From assembly GCA_963839645.1 (NCBI GenBank), contig CAWIVZ010000003.1, positions 248,001-312,000 on the forward strand: a DNA stretch of 64,000 bases, given 5' to 3'. The notes under the pieces are model-generated. The model saw only the letters and a list, made by a program, of their open reading frames with translations. It was not told where the DNA came from and ran no database searches. The translations under genes and the position numbers were made by a program. This DNA is from PALSA-911 sp963839645. GTDB taxonomy: Bacteria; Pseudomonadota; Alphaproteobacteria; Acetobacterales; Acetobacteraceae. Positions 63,378-64,000 of this stretch are shown piece by piece (the stretch's first letter is position 1; every line of letters starts with the position of its first letter).

Positions 63378-64000
63378 CACAGCGTCCGGTTGGCGCGCGC
63401 CAGCACCGCCTCGAACAGCACCTGGCAGCCCGCCTCGGCCTCCTCCGGCTGGATGCTTTCGGCCTCGTTGTGCGACAGCCCGTCCTTGCACGGGGTGAAG
63501 ATCATCGCGGTCGGCACGTGACGTGCGACATACACCGCGTCGTGCCCGGCGCCGGAAACGATCTCGCGGGCGGGATAGCCGAGCCGCGCGGCCGCCTGGC
63601 GCACCAGATCGACGCAGGCGGGATCGAAGGGTTGGGCCGGGATCTTGAACAGTTGGGTCAGTTCCAACTTGACCCCGCAATCGCGCGCCAAAAACCCGGC
63701 CTCGCGCGGAAACTGTGCGTCCAGCCGGTCAAGCTCGGCGTCGTCGGGGTGGCGGAACTCGACGGAGAAGCGCACCTCGCCGGGGATCACGTTGCGGCTG
63801 TTGGGCGACACCAGAAGCTGGCCCACGGTGCCGCGGCCGTCCTCGCCGCGCGCGCGCATCATGCGGTCGACCAGATCGATGATCCGGGCGGCGCAGACCA
63901 GCGCATCCTTGCGGGCGGAGGGCGGCGTCGTGCCGGCATGGCTGTCCTGGCCGGTGACCACCGCGTCGTACCAGACCTGCGCCTGGGCGCCGGTGACGAT
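63377..64000 (-). CDS. M20 family Zn-dependent amidohydrolase (N-carbamoyl-amino-acid / allantoate hydrolase type), truncated by window end
   Basis: Only the C-terminal 207 or so residues are in view; the frame is open to base 64000. The part seen is the dimerisation domain and the last metal ligand: VTGQDSHAGTTPPSARKDAL, NVIPGEVRFSVEFRHPDDAELDRL and GAGHDAVYVARHVPTAMIFTPCKDGLSHNEAE. These define the hydantoinase/carbamoylase subfamily of M20, which splits N-carbamoyl amino acids or ureidoglycolate-type compounds. It is the first visible gene of the minus-strand operon. Confidence 0.9.
   Translation of the reverse strand: MVTGAQAQVWYDAVVTGQDSHAGTTPPSARKDALVCAARIIDLVDRMMRARGEDGRGTVGQLLVSPNSRNVIPGEVRFSVEFRHPDDAELDRLDAQFPREAGFLARDCGVKLELTQLFKIPAQPFDPACVDLVRQAAARLGYPAREIVSGAGHDAVYVARHVPTAMIFTPCKDGLSHNEAESIQPEEAEAGCQVLFEAVLARANRTL

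Overview
The window is GC-rich bacterial DNA with G/C-ending codons, dense tandem operons and frequent start/stop overlaps. Its core gene blocks are rpsF-rpsR-rplI, fabD-fabG-acpP-fabF-mltG-yicC-gmk, lptF-lptG-lptD-surA-rsmA, and tkt-gap-pgk. With the plant/alphaproteobacterial type of glutamate-cysteine ligase, these point to an alphaproteobacterium. The many CoA-transferase, flavin-monooxygenase and SDR genes, and the hairpin repeats built on the motif GGCCAGGGG...CCCCTGGCC, suggest an Acetobacteraceae-like soil or water organism. That family assignment is inference from gene content, not a measured placement. I see no tRNA, rRNA, CRISPR array, prophage or transposase.

Layout. 1-12.5 kb is a catabolic/accessory stretch: enoyl-CoA hydratase end, luciferase-like monooxygenase, phosphodiesterase/phosphatase, methyltransferase, pirin, a DUF35 plus Cys-less thiolase pair, hydrolases, a 3-hydroxyisobutyrate-dehydrogenase-like enzyme, an aromatic-hydroxylase-like flavoprotein and a GH25 muramidase. 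12.9-24.7 kb is core: ribosomal proteins S6/S18/L9, fatty-acid synthesis, MltG, YicC, guanylate kinase, two transporters and RsmA. 25-34 kb holds outer-membrane biogenesis (SurA, LptD, LptG, LptF), GshA, RsmE, UbiA and a methyltransferase. 35-40.5 kb has a KSTD-like flavoprotein, a GlcG-like protein, an Asp/Glu racemase-family enzyme, a dicarboxylate carrier and an SDR. 40.8-42.6 kb is an apparent cyclic-nucleotide module: a class I phosphodiesterase-like protein followed by a three-helix membrane protein with a cNMP-binding domain (Popeye-like topology). 42.6-53.3 kb carries acyl-CoA-type catabolism (HIBADH-like, SDR, enoyl-CoA hydratase, two family III CoA-transferases), a LysR regulator, a VOC protein and a TetR-controlled MFS/unknown/CoA-transferase operon. 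53.5-57.8 kb is tkt-gap-pgk. 58-64 kb is another catabolic set: LLM oxidoreductase, MFS, DUF4286-like, NIPSNAP, methyltransferase, epoxide-hydrolase-like enzyme and an M20 amidohydrolase cut by the window end.

Two window-wide patterns stand out. First, three intergenic elements of 205-208 bp (1685-1889, 24723-24930, 53326-53532) share perfect terminal inverted repeats and nested hairpin modules but have different central palindromes. One is inverted relative to another, and two shorter relatives occur at other gene ends. Second, eight genes, including rpsF, gap, surA and ubiA, are split by a single-base frame change. Because several are essential, technical indels in the source sequence are more likely than eight real mutations, so joined coordinates are given for these genes.
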